From Arthrobacter sp. Bi83 (GTDB lineage: Bacteria > Actinomycetota > Actinomycetes > Actinomycetales > Micrococcaceae), in assembly GCF_918698095.1 (NCBI RefSeq), contig NZ_CAKKLY010000035.1:1-51459 (forward strand): DNA of 51,459 nt, in the 5' to 3' direction. The translations under genes were made by a program, and so were the position numbers. Below the pieces are notes generated by a model. That model had not been told where the DNA came from. It saw nothing but the letters and a program-made list of their open reading frames with translations, and did not search any database. Each line of letters starts with the position of its first letter. Position 1 is the first letter of the stretch. Positions 9,222 to 16,572 of the stretch are shown piece by piece.

Positions 9222-10166
9222 TTACCCGGCCGCGATCTCTTCGACAGCCTGGGCTAGAGCCTTCATGGATTCAGGACCACCATGCCCCTCGCCCTCGACG
9301 ATGACGAGATGGCTGCCTTTCCAGCGCTGGTGAAGCTTCCAGGCGGTGATGACAGGGCCGCTGATGTCCCGGCGACCATGAATGAGGTAGCCGGGAATTC
9401 CGTCGAGCTCATGAACCCGCCGCATGATTTCCTGCCCTTCAGCCAGGAATCCGTCGTTGGACCAATAGTGGGTGACCAGCAGCGCGAACGTCATGCGCTC
9501 GCGCTCGTCGTCGAACATGGGGCCAGGCTGCCAGTACGGGTCCAGGGAAATGTGCGTGGACTCCCAGCGCTCCCAGGCCAAGGCGGCGGACCGGGCATCG
9601 TCGCGGTCCACACCGGCCAGCCGGCGGGCGTAGGCATCCACTACACGTTCGCCCGGGTTTGCCTTGGCGGCATGTGCGAAGTCCTCCCAGGCTTCGGGGA
9701 AGATACGTCCGACGCCGTCGGTGATCCACCCCACCTCGTCGCGGCTTGTCGCTGTGACCGCCACCAATCCGATGCCAAGTACCCGATCAGGATGCCTGAG
9801 CGCGTAGGCGAGAGCGAGCGTGCTGCCCCACGAGACGCCGGTGACAATCCACTTCTGGATTCCGAGGTGCCCGCGCACCGCTTCGATGTCGTCGAGCAGG
9901 GCCTGCGTGGTGTTCTGGGACAGGCGGCCGAGGTCGTCCTGGACTGTCGGAAGGCTTTTTCCGCACCCGCGCTGGTCCAAACCTATGGTCCAAAACCGGG
10001 CCGGGTCGTGTCGCTTCCGGTAGCCCCCTTTGCCAAGGGAGCCGCCTGGGCCTCCGTGCAGGTACAGGACCGGCACACCTTTGGGATCCCCTGTGCCTTC
10101 CCAGTAGATCTTCGCGTGGGGTACGTCCACCCAGCCGTTAGTTGTCTCCGCGCCCTCATCGATCAC
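9222..10166 (-). CDS. Alpha/beta hydrolase, proline iminopeptidase-like
   Basis: This 314-aa S33-type alpha/beta hydrolase carries the oxyanion-hole sequence YLHGGPGG (residues ~34-41) and DQRGCGKS, both typical of prolyl aminopeptidase. The nucleophile elbow is GVSWGS and a late GEGHGG supplies the catalytic His; the acid is probably Asp in GRRDISG. Prolyl iminopeptidases remove N-terminal proline from peptides, but other esterases share the scaffold, so substrate is uncertain. It is convergent with the DUF3097 gene (53 bp apart). Cytoplasmic: no signal peptide. Confidence 0.85.
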   Translation of the reverse strand: MIDEGAETTNGWVDVPHAKIYWEGTGDPKGVPVLYLHGGPGGSLGKGGYRKRHDPARFWTIGLDQRGCGKSLPTVQDDLGRLSQNTTQALLDDIEAVRGHLGIQKWIVTGVSWGSTLALAYALRHPDRVLGIGLVAVTATSRDEVGWITDGVGRIFPEAWEDFAHAAKANPGERVVDAYARRLAGVDRDDARSAALAWERWESTHISLDPYWQPGPMFDDERERMTFALLVTHYWSNDGFLAEGQEIMRRVHELDGIPGYLIHGRRDISGPVITAWKLHQRWKGSHLVIVEGEGHGGPESMKALAQAVEEIAAG

Positions 10167-10303
10167 CCGCTCAACGATATGGGAACATTGGCGCTTGTCA
10201 CGGTCGGCAGGCCATCGCAGCGAACCCTGAACGATGCCGGCCCAAGGCGCCAGCTCCGGCGTATCATGGGTCGCGGAACGGAAGGTAAGCGGGGCCGGTT
10301 AGC

Positions 10304-11128
10304 ATGACCAACGATCACGAACGCAACGAAGCGCCGGCGGGAAACGTTGCTCTCGTGACCGGTGCAAGCCGGGGAGTCGGCCGGGGCATCGCACGTGGCC
10401 TTCTGGCAGCAGGGTTCCGCGTTTACGGCACTGGCCGCTCGATCGACCAGGCGGACCTGCCGCTGGAGATACGCCGCCTGCAATGCGATCATCTCAACGA
10501 CGACGAGACTGCACGTGTGTTTGAAGCGATCCGGTCCGAGTGCGGATGCCTCGATCTCCTCGTCAACTGCGCCTGGGGCGGCTACGAGAACATGGTCGAA
10601 GGGGGCGCCTTCACGTGGGCTGCGCCGTTCTGGGATCAACCGCCGCATCGCTGGACCGGCATGATGGACGCCGGTGTGCGCGCGGCATTTGTATGTTCGT
10701 CGCACGCGGCGCGCCTAATGACGCCGCGGCACCGCGGCTTGATCATCAACATCAGCTTCTGGTCTGCGCAGCGTCACCTCGGCAACACGATCTACGGCAT
10801 CGCAAAAGCAGCGACGGACAAGATGACGTCCGACATGGCCGTCGAGCTGAAACCGTTCGCTATTCCGGTAATCTCGCTCTATCCCGGCTTGGTTCGAACC
10901 GAGTCGGTCCTGGCAGCGGCGGAAAGTGGTGCGTTCGATCTCTCGACCAGCGAAAGTCCTGAGTTCATCGGCCGCGTGATCAATGCGCTGTTCCACGACC
11001 CGAAGCTGATCGCGCGGACCGGCCAGGTGCTTGTCGCCGCCGCGGTTGCGAAGGATTTCGGCGTACTGGACATCGACGGAAATTCACCGCCTGCGCTGAC
11101 ACTTGCGGACCTCCATGACGTTCAATAG
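10304..11128 (+). CDS. SDR family oxidoreductase
   Basis: A short-chain dehydrogenase/reductase of 274 aa. The Rossmann motif TGASRGVGRGI sits at ~20-30, DLLVNCAWGG corresponds to the NNAG strand, and the catalytic motif is YGIAKAATDK (YxxxK). The catalytic Ser appears in NISFWSAQ. The overall pattern resembles DHRS1-type SDRs. The start ATG has GGAAGGTAAG upstream, and a TATCAT -10-like box lies at about 10262-10267. Wording and codon choice look slightly different from the flanking core genes (more CGA/CGC, TCG). Acquisition by transfer is possible but unproven. The substrate is unknown. Confidence 0.88.
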   Translation: MTNDHERNEAPAGNVALVTGASRGVGRGIARGLLAAGFRVYGTGRSIDQADLPLEIRRLQCDHLNDDETARVFEAIRSECGCLDLLVNCAWGGYENMVEGGAFTWAAPFWDQPPHRWTGMMDAGVRAAFVCSSHAARLMTPRHRGLIINISFWSAQRHLGNTIYGIAKAATDKMTSDMAVELKPFAIPVISLYPGLVRTESVLAAAESGAFDLSTSESPEFIGRVINALFHDPKLIARTGQVLVAAAVAKDFGVLDIDGNSPPALTLADLHDVQ

Positions 11129-11222
11129 TTTCCACGCCCCGACGCTCCAAACGCCGCAGTCCCGGCGACCGCCCGCATGAACTACATGGCCCGGCGCTGA
11201 GCCGCGGCGGTACATTGTGTGC

Positions 11223-11732
11223 ATGGGACCTCGTGCTTCAGGCCGTCGAGATTTACTCGCTGATCGGCTCTTGGGTGTCGCGGAGTTCAGCCACGCGCAC
11301 TGGTTCTTCGGCAATCTCTATGAGGCCCTCGTTAAAGTCCCGCACCGGGTCGCGGCCTCGGAAGCAAGCCGTGAACTCCCTCGGTCGCCCTTTGGATCGG
11401 GAAGCCCCGGCCGCTACTACGTGCCGATCGCCCCGATCAACGCCCCTGTGGCCATTGCTGCCCTCGTTGCAGGGTGGAATCATTCCAACAGCAGGGTCTG
11501 GCTGGTAGTGGCTGCCGCCAGCTCCACGGCCGGTGCGGCCGCTACCGCGTATCTGCTTCGGTTCATCAACCCCGACCTGTTCTTCAGTCCACAACCGCTC
11601 AGCCAGCTGCGCCGCAAACCGTTGTTGAGGCGGTGGTACAGGGTCCACGCCCTCAGGCTCACGGCCAGCGCCGTTTCCCTGGCAGCTATCCACCAGGCCC
11701 GGACAATTCAACTCAGAAGCCGCATTGGCTGA
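11223..11732 (+). CDS. Small membrane protein, DUF1772-like
   Basis: This predicted membrane protein of 169 aa has three to four hydrophobic segments (APINAPVAIAALVAGW; VWLVVAAASSTAGAAATAYL; LTASAVSLAAIH). It also carries the conserved-looking N-terminal AHWFFGNLYEALVKVP. This resembles DUF1772 and related small actinobacterial membrane proteins; function is unknown. TACATT (11211-11216) ends 6 nt before the ATG at 11223, with no Shine-Dalgarno, suggesting a leaderless mRNA; a GTG at 11217 is in frame but lies upstream of that transcription start. It stands alone. Confidence 0.7.
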   Translation: MGPRASGRRDLLADRLLGVAEFSHAHWFFGNLYEALVKVPHRVAASEASRELPRSPFGSGSPGRYYVPIAPINAPVAIAALVAGWNHSNSRVWLVVAAASSTAGAAATAYLLRFINPDLFFSPQPLSQLRRKPLLRRWYRVHALRLTASAVSLAAIHQARTIQLRSRIG

Positions 11733-12067
11733 CTGAGCCATCGTCGCCAATCGTCGGGCTGATCAACTTTCGGGACTTCTGTGCCGCCAATCTTAGCGAC
11801 CCCTCTGGGAATGGAGGCCGGCCGGTTCTGCCCGCCTGCGCAAATGCGTAGCCGCAGGGGCAGAAAGTCAGGTAGAGATTACGCGTGCCCTGCAGACGCA
11901 TGAGGCGTTGACTGTTAAGAGGGCGGAAGCAATGTTGAAGCCCTTCGGGCTCAGGCCGCCGGCGTCAGGATGGTTTCCGGGCAGGTTCGTCCGGAGCGAG
12001 ACGGGCCGGCGGCGTGAGTGCCCCAAGTCGCCTACACCCTACTCCACCAATTAGCTAGACTGGCGGC
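11733..12067 (+). other. Non-coding stretch before the AraC gene
   Basis: This 335-bp stretch has no gene I can support. A 62-codon frame on the minus strand (11901-11713) matches nothing I recognise. The stretch is unusually rich in inverted repeats: a 13-bp hairpin at 11826-11865, AGCCC-TTC-GGGCT at 11939-11951, and GACGC-N5-GCGTT near 11894. It could be a decayed element, a small RNA, or a regulatory region for the AraC gene. Confidence 0.4.
11826..11865. repeat. 13-bp inverted repeat hairpin
   Basis: TTCTGCC (11826-11832), a 2-nt bulge, CCTGCG (11835-11840), a 12-nt loop, then CGCAGG (11853-11858) and GGCAGAA (11859-11865). All 13 pairs match. It lies ~93 bp after the DUF1772-like gene and has no T run, so a simple rho-independent terminator is unlikely. 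Confidence 0.65.
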
Positions 12068-12505
12068 ATGACGCCGCAGGAACTCGCTAACCTGGCCCAT
12101 CTGCGCCGGGCCCGCGACCTGATCGATCGCGAGTACGCCCGGCCCCTTGACGTGCCCACCATGGCCGCCGGCGCCCTCATGTCGCCGGCGCACTTCTCCC
12201 GCCAGTTCAAGGCCGCCTACAGCGAGACCCCGTACAACTACCTCATGACGCGGCGGATTGAGCGGGCCATGGCCCTGCTGCGCGCCGGGATGAGCGTGAC
12301 CGATGCCTGCATGGAGGTCGGTTGCACCTCGCTGGGTTCCTTCAGCTCACGCTTCACCGAGATCGTGGGCATGACACCCAGCGCATACCGGGCCCGCGAA
12401 CACCATGCAGTGAAGGCTATGCCGTCGTGCATCGCCAGGCAGCACACACGGCCCGATCGCAAGCCGAGCAGGATTGAAGAAGCGTCCCCGCGACCCCTGC
12501 AATAG
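12068..12505 (+). CDS. AraC-family transcriptional regulator (HTH only)
   Basis: This 145-aa regulator consists almost only of the AraC two-helix-turn-helix DNA-binding domain at residues ~10-110. Typical stretches are ARDLIDREYARPLDVPTMA, SPAHFSRQFKAAYSETPYNYL, RRIERAMALLRAG and GCTSLGSFSSRFTEIVGMTPSAYR. It lacks the usual N-terminal ligand-binding domain. The VOC gene begins 10 bp downstream, so they form an operon; AraC/VOC pairs are common in actinobacteria and the VOC protein may act as partner or target. TAGACT (12056-12061) ends 6 nt before the ATG with no ribosome binding site, so the mRNA is probably leaderless. Confidence 0.9.
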   Translation: MTPQELANLAHLRRARDLIDREYARPLDVPTMAAGALMSPAHFSRQFKAAYSETPYNYLMTRRIERAMALLRAGMSVTDACMEVGCTSLGSFSSRFTEIVGMTPSAYRAREHHAVKAMPSCIARQHTRPDRKPSRIEEASPRPLQ

Positions 12506-12515
12506 CGTGTGAGAT

Positions 12516-12917
12516 ATGAACATTTCACTTCAGTACTCACACATCACAGTCAACGACCTCGACGAATCGCTCGCGTTCTACCGTGACGTTCTAGGCCTGG
12601 ACGTGCGCAACGACGTCGGCTCCGACGGACACCGCTGGGTCACTCTCGGCAGCGCTGCCCAGCCCGATCTGGAGCTCGTGCTGTCCGTCCCGCACGCCGG
12701 CCGCTCCCGGGACGACGGCGACGCGTACCAGCAGCTGCTCACCAAGGGCGTCCTGCCCAACATCGTCTTCCGCACGGACGATCTCGACGCCACGTTCGAG
12801 GCGGTCCGGGCCGCCGGCGCGGAGGTCCTCCAGGAACCCATCGTCCAGCCATGGGGCCCGCGCGACTGTGCCTTCCGCGACCCTTCCGGCAATATGATTC
12901 GCTTCAACCAGGCCTGA
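12516..12917 (+). CDS. VOC family (glyoxalase/bleomycin resistance-like) protein
   Basis: A 133-aa vicinal-oxygen-chelate protein with two beta-alpha-beta-beta-beta modules. The first is ISLQYSHITVNDLDESLAF followed by YRDVLGLDVRN. The second includes VFRTDDLDATFEAVRAAGA and RDCAFRDPSGNMIRFNQ. His in SHITV and a late acidic position are candidate metal ligands. Such proteins cover dioxygenases, glyoxalases and antibiotic-binding proteins; the activity cannot be assigned. It is co-transcribed with the AraC-type gene and followed by a GC-rich hairpin. Confidence 0.88.
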   Translation: MNISLQYSHITVNDLDESLAFYRDVLGLDVRNDVGSDGHRWVTLGSAAQPDLELVLSVPHAGRSRDDGDAYQQLLTKGVLPNIVFRTDDLDATFEAVRAAGAEVLQEPIVQPWGPRDCAFRDPSGNMIRFNQA

Positions 12918-12921
12918 ATCG

Positions 12922-12940
12922 GGCGGGCGCGCCCCGCCCT
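12922..12940 (+). terminator. GC-rich hairpin after VOC gene
   Basis: GGGCGGG (12922-12928), a 5-nt loop, then CCCGCCC (12934-12940), 4 bp after the VOC stop codon. The T tract is poor (tctc), so it is a weak intrinsic terminator candidate. The 179 bp that follow, up to the XRE gene end, hold no gene I recognise. Confidence 0.5.
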
Positions 12941-13119
12941 CTCACCGCTCTGAATGCCGCTGAAGTAGTACGACGACGGGACGTCACCGTGGGCTTGAAT
13001 TCGCCGGGTGCCCAGGGTGGCGTTCCGTCGCCATGACCACCTACCGTCGTGCTGCACCTTGTAAGACAGGATGATGATGCCGCTCTTGAGGACCTCCGGC
13101 AATGAATAATCTGCGCAGC

Positions 13120-13395
13120 TCACGATTCCGAGCTGCCACGCGCGAGCGGCCGGTCACCGCCGTCGTCTGCTGACGTCAGGTCCGCCGAATCCTCCGGTTC
13201 CCAGCGCAGCAGGTCTCCAGGCTGGCAGCCGAGCGTCTCACACAGTGCGGCGAGCGTCGTAAAGCGCACCGCTTTGGCTCGACCGTTCTTGAGCACCGCC
13301 AGGTTGGCGGGCGTGATTCCGACGCGGTCCGCGAGGGTGCCCACGGACATCTTACGTTTGGCCAGCATCACGTCGATGTCGACGACGATCGGCAT
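13120..13395 (-). CDS. XRE-family HTH regulator
   Basis: A 91-aa Cro/CI-type regulator of the short YozG-like HTH_26 class. Its HTH core reads KMSVGTLADRVGITPANLAVLKNG and RFTTLAALCETLGCQPGDLL, followed by a short acidic tail. Its ATG overlaps the stop of the DUF2975 gene by one base (TGATG), so both are translated from one mRNA. XRE-DUF2975 pairs are frequent in actinobacteria and firmicutes and probably form a membrane-sensor/regulator module, although the signal is not known. Confidence 0.88.
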   Translation of the reverse strand: MPIVVDIDVMLAKRKMSVGTLADRVGITPANLAVLKNGRAKAVRFTTLAALCETLGCQPGDLLRWEPEDSADLTSADDGGDRPLARGSSES

Positions 13396-13892
13396 CAGAT
13401 CACCTCGTCCAGCTCTGTCCGCAGGTGATGCGCCTCGGCTTCGCGGGTGACCGCTTGGTCGAGCAGCGCCCGAAGCACGAGGACGATCAACGCCATCCCG
13501 GCGATCATCACGGACGCTCCGCAGATCAGGAGGACGACGCCGGGCGGAACGGCTTCACCCGGCGCGAGGATGACGGCAAGTCCGAACATGAGCAGGGAGG
13601 CGGCCGCGACTGCACCGAACACGACGTCCACGTACCGGAACGCGGCATGGGAAAACACCGTTCCCCGACCCACCATCGTCAGCAAGCGCCACACGCACAG
13701 CAGAGTGACCTGGATGGTCATGATACCCAGAACCGCTATGACGAGGAGCGGTACGCGCACACCGGCTGCCTCCGGGCCGAGTTCCTCCAGGTCGACGGCC
13801 AGTAGCGGCACCATTACGACCTGCACGAACAGCGGGCCGGCGAGCACCATCGCTAGCACCATGCGAAGCGTAAGGATGGTCAGCTTTCCCAC
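13395..13892 (-). CDS. DUF2975 family membrane protein
   Basis: A 165-aa membrane protein with four hydrophobic helices (MVLAMVLAGPLFVQVVMV; VPLLVIAVLGIMTIQVTLL; VVFGAVAAASLLMFGLAVI; VVLLICGASVMIAGMALIV). A charged C-terminal helix ends LRTELDEVI. The DUF2975 pattern and pairing with an XRE regulator agree. I place the start at GTG 13892 (VGKLTILTL), because a perfect AGGAG sits 5 nt upstream. An in-frame TTG at 13952 would be 20 codons longer but has no such site. Function unknown, likely a partner of the regulator encoded next to it. Confidence 0.82.
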   Translation of the reverse strand: MGKLTILTLRMVLAMVLAGPLFVQVVMVPLLAVDLEELGPEAAGVRVPLLVIAVLGIMTIQVTLLCVWRLLTMVGRGTVFSHAAFRYVDVVFGAVAAASLLMFGLAVILAPGEAVPPGVVLLICGASVMIAGMALIVLVLRALLDQAVTREAEAHHLRTELDEVI

Positions 13893-14103
13893 AATGTCTC
13901 CTATTACATCGAACAACAGTGAGATTCTCTCGATAAACGGTAGGTCAAGCAAGTGAATCCCCCGCCCGAGCCGGGTCCGGCTGCAGGTCGAATCGACTGC
14001 TTCTGGCGAAACTTCGTGACGGAGCCGCGAAGCGGGGCCCTATCCGGTGATGTCGCTTCCATGCAAGCATGAGGGCACTGAAAGTGCAGAGTGAGGGGAC
14101 TCG

Positions 14104-14613
14104 ATGAAATCCAACGAACTGTTGCTGGACGCCTTCGTCCGGATCCGTGACACCGTCGCCGCCACTCTTGAAGGGGTCGACGACGAGTCCCTGGTCCGTC
14201 GGCCCGGAGGCGCCGGAAACTCGATCGCGTGGTTGATCTGGCACCTCAGCCGGGTGGAGGACGCGCAGGTCTCCTCCCCAGCCGGCCTGGAACAAGTCTG
14301 GACCTCGCAGGGGTTTGCCGCCCGGTTCGGCCTGCCGCTGCCCGAACGTGACACCGGCTACGGCCATTCGACCGGCCAGGTCGATGCGGTGCAGGCGACG
14401 CCGGAGCTGTTGCTCGAGTACCACGAGGCCGTTCACCGGCAGACCGCGGAGTTCCTAAGAAGTCTCGGCGACGAGGATCTCGACCGCATCGTTGACAGGC
14501 GCTGGGACCCGCCCGTCACTCTTGGTGTGCGGCTGGTCAGCACGATTGCCGATTGCCTCCAGCACGTGGGGCAGGCCGCCTACGCCAAAGGGTTGAACGC
14601 CGCTCACGGCTAG
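14104..14613 (+). CDS. DinB/DUF664 family protein (mycothiol-transferase-like)
   Basis: This 169-aa four-helix DinB-superfamily protein belongs to the DUF664 type found in actinobacteria, where relatives are mycothiol-dependent enzymes. The likely metal ligands are His in AWLIWHLSRVED (residues ~47-58) and His in the C-terminal DCLQHVGQAAY, with an additional His in YHEAVHRQT. GAGGGG lies 4 nt before the ATG. It is a single gene. The mycothiol link is an inference from family membership; no substrate can be named. Confidence 0.85.
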   Translation: MKSNELLLDAFVRIRDTVAATLEGVDDESLVRRPGGAGNSIAWLIWHLSRVEDAQVSSPAGLEQVWTSQGFAARFGLPLPERDTGYGHSTGQVDAVQATPELLLEYHEAVHRQTAEFLRSLGDEDLDRIVDRRWDPPVTLGVRLVSTIADCLQHVGQAAYAKGLNAAHG

Positions 14614-14790
14614 AGGAACAGTCGCGCTTGGCTTGGCCTGGCGACGGCCCTGCTGGGCGGTCGTCCATTCCGCGCCGGACCCAGTATTCTTGGAAAGGCG
14701 CCTTTGCGCTGCCGCCGTCCGGTGCCACCGGCCGGCCACAAACCTGAACCACCGGCAATATCGCACCAACGCAAGTTTAAGGAAGACACC

Positions 14791-15210
14791 GTGGCAGAAG
14801 ACGCTCGCGACCGCAGGGAGCCCCAGTCGGGCCCGGACCTGCCCCAGTACCATGGCGTTCCTGCCAACGCGCTTCCGCTCACCGCAAGCGAGGACAGGCA
14901 GTGGGCAACACTGGCCCACTTCGGCGGCATCCTCGGCTGCGTGCCGGCGCTGCTCATCTACCTGATTTTCCGCGACCGCGGGCCGTTCACCGCCCAGGAA
15001 TCCAAGGAAGCCCTAAACTTCACGCTGCCTCCCACCATCGCGGCCTTCCTGGCCAACATCCTGGTGCTGCTCCCTGTGGTGGGCAATCTGTTCGCCGTGC
15101 TCGCAACGCTGATCTGGATTGCACTTGCCTGTTTCTCGGTGTCAGCCGGCATCCACGTCAACCGGGGCCAGCCGCACCGCTACCAGTACAACCTGCGCTG
15201 GATCAAGTAG
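14791..15210 (+). CDS. DUF4870 domain membrane protein
   Basis: A 139-aa protein with an N-terminal hydrophilic stretch of ~30 residues and the DUF4870 pattern. The pattern reads ASEDRQWATLAHFGGIL, then a membrane segment, RDRGPFTAQESKEALNF (in part), and two membrane helices ending in HRYQYNLRWIK. The start is GTG at 14791 with AAGGAAG 5 nt upstream; the frame stays open to an ATG at 14704, but that lacks a binding site and adds non-conserved sequence. Function unknown; the family is Tic20-like in topology. A very strong terminator follows 10 bp later. Confidence 0.85.
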   Translation: MAEDARDRREPQSGPDLPQYHGVPANALPLTASEDRQWATLAHFGGILGCVPALLIYLIFRDRGPFTAQESKEALNFTLPPTIAAFLANILVLLPVVGNLFAVLATLIWIALACFSVSAGIHVNRGQPHRYQYNLRWIK

Positions 15211-15220
15211 CCGCCCAGGC

Positions 15221-15268
15221 AGCAGCGGCCCCTGACCCCGTCCGGGGTCAGGGGCCGCTGCTTTGTTC
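15221..15268. terminator. Strong bidirectional terminator
   Basis: A perfect 20-bp stem: 15221-15240 pairs with 15243-15262, with a 2-nt gap so the effective loop is about 4 nt. It is followed by TTGTTC on the plus strand. It lies between the convergent DUF4870 and hemW genes, and probably ends transcription of the first and perhaps both. Confidence 0.9.
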
Positions 15269-15306
15269 AGCGGGTTCCGCCTTCTGGGGGTGTGGCTTCC
15301 AGCGGT

Positions 15307-16536
15307 TTAGTCGGGCAGGATACGGCGCACGACGGCATCAGCCAGGAGCCGGCCCTTGAGCGTCAGGATCAGCCGGCCCTTGAACGCTTCGGCGGGTGCC
15401 ACGAGGCCGTCGGCAATGAGTCCGGCCACAGCGTGCTTTCCCGAGGCCGACAGCGAGCTGACCGCAAGTCCCGAGGCGAGACGGGCCTCCAGCATGACTT
15501 TTTCCACGTCGCGCGTTTCGGCGTCGAGCGTCTCGCGTCCCGCAGCAGGCGACACTGCGGCGGTCAGCCTGTTCGCATAGGCGGTGGGGTGCTTGACGTT
15601 CCACCAACGCACGCCGCCCACGTGGGAATGCGCGCCCGGTCCGATCCCCCACCAGTCGTCCCCGCGCCAGTAGGCAAGGTTGTGCCGGCACGCCTGTCCG
15701 GGAGTGGCGGACCAGTTGCTGACCTCGTACCAGTGGAGGCCGGCGTCGGAGATCATCTGGTCGGCGAGCTCATACTTGGCGGCGTGGTCGTCGTCGTCGA
15801 TCCCGGGAACTTCACCCCGGCGGATCTGCGCCGCAAGCTTGGTCCCGTCCTCCACGATCAGCGCGTAGGCGCTGATGTGATCGGGCCGGTAGGACAGCGC
15901 CGTCTCCACGGAAAAGCGCCAGTCCTCCAGCGATTCACCCGGCGTGCCATAAATCAGGTCGAGGCTGACGGCGAGTCCCGCGTCCCGCGCCCACTGCACC
16001 ACCAGCGGCACGCGGCTCGGTGTGTGCGTGCGGTCGAGGACCTTCAGGACGTGCGGCACGGCCGACTGCATTCCGAACGAAACCCGGGTGAAGCCGGCGT
16101 CGGCCAGGAGCTGGAGTGATTCCGGTGTGACGGAGTCCGGATTGGCCTCCGTGGTCACCTCGGCGCCGGGTTCGATGCCCCACTGGCTTACGGCAGCGCC
16201 CAGAATTCTGGCCAAATCCTCCACGGGCAGCAGCGTGGGGGTGCCCCCGCCAAAAAAGACAGTGCGGAGCTTGCGCTCCGGCAAACCGGACTCCTTCAGG
16301 GCCCGCGCGGCGAACTCCACCTCGGCAATGGCCGTCGACGCGTACGCATCCTGGGATGCCCCGCCGCCGAGCTCGGTCGCCGTGTAGGTATTGAAGTCGC
16401 AGTAGCCGCAACGGACGGCGCAGAAGGGGATATGGACGTAAAGCCCGAATCCCCGCCGGGCGGCGCCGTCGGCAGCCTGCTGCGGGAGCAGGCCGTCCGA
16501 CGGCGCGGGGTCACCGAGGGGTAGAACGCTAGGCAC
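15307..16536 (-). CDS. hemW: HemW-like radical SAM heme chaperone
   Basis: A 409-aa radical SAM protein of the HemW group. HemW binds heme and inserts it into respiratory enzymes; such genes are often misnamed coproporphyrinogen III dehydrogenase. The 4Fe-4S cluster motif is CAVRCGYC (CxxxCxxC, residues ~40-47), followed by FFGGGTPTLLP. The HemW signature CRHNLAYWRGDDWWGIGPGA is present and distinguishes it from HemN, which has an extra cysteine. The start is GTG with GGAG 9 nt upstream. It lies 36 bp downstream of lepA, and the lepA-hemW order is a common operon. Confidence 0.92.
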   Translation of the reverse strand: MPSVLPLGDPAPSDGLLPQQAADGAARRGFGLYVHIPFCAVRCGYCDFNTYTATELGGGASQDAYASTAIAEVEFAARALKESGLPERKLRTVFFGGGTPTLLPVEDLARILGAAVSQWGIEPGAEVTTEANPDSVTPESLQLLADAGFTRVSFGMQSAVPHVLKVLDRTHTPSRVPLVVQWARDAGLAVSLDLIYGTPGESLEDWRFSVETALSYRPDHISAYALIVEDGTKLAAQIRRGEVPGIDDDDHAAKYELADQMISDAGLHWYEVSNWSATPGQACRHNLAYWRGDDWWGIGPGAHSHVGGVRWWNVKHPTAYANRLTAAVSPAAGRETLDAETRDVEKVMLEARLASGLAVSSLSASGKHAVAGLIADGLVAPAEAFKGRLILTLKGRLLADAVVRRILPD

Positions 16537-16572
16537 TGGAGCAGTCTCCGGAGGTTCCGGCCACGGTCATCA

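Noticed and set aside
10891..10900. GGTTCGAACC resembling a tRNA T-loop
   Set aside because: It lies in the SDR coding frame and no acceptor or anticodon stems can be built around it.
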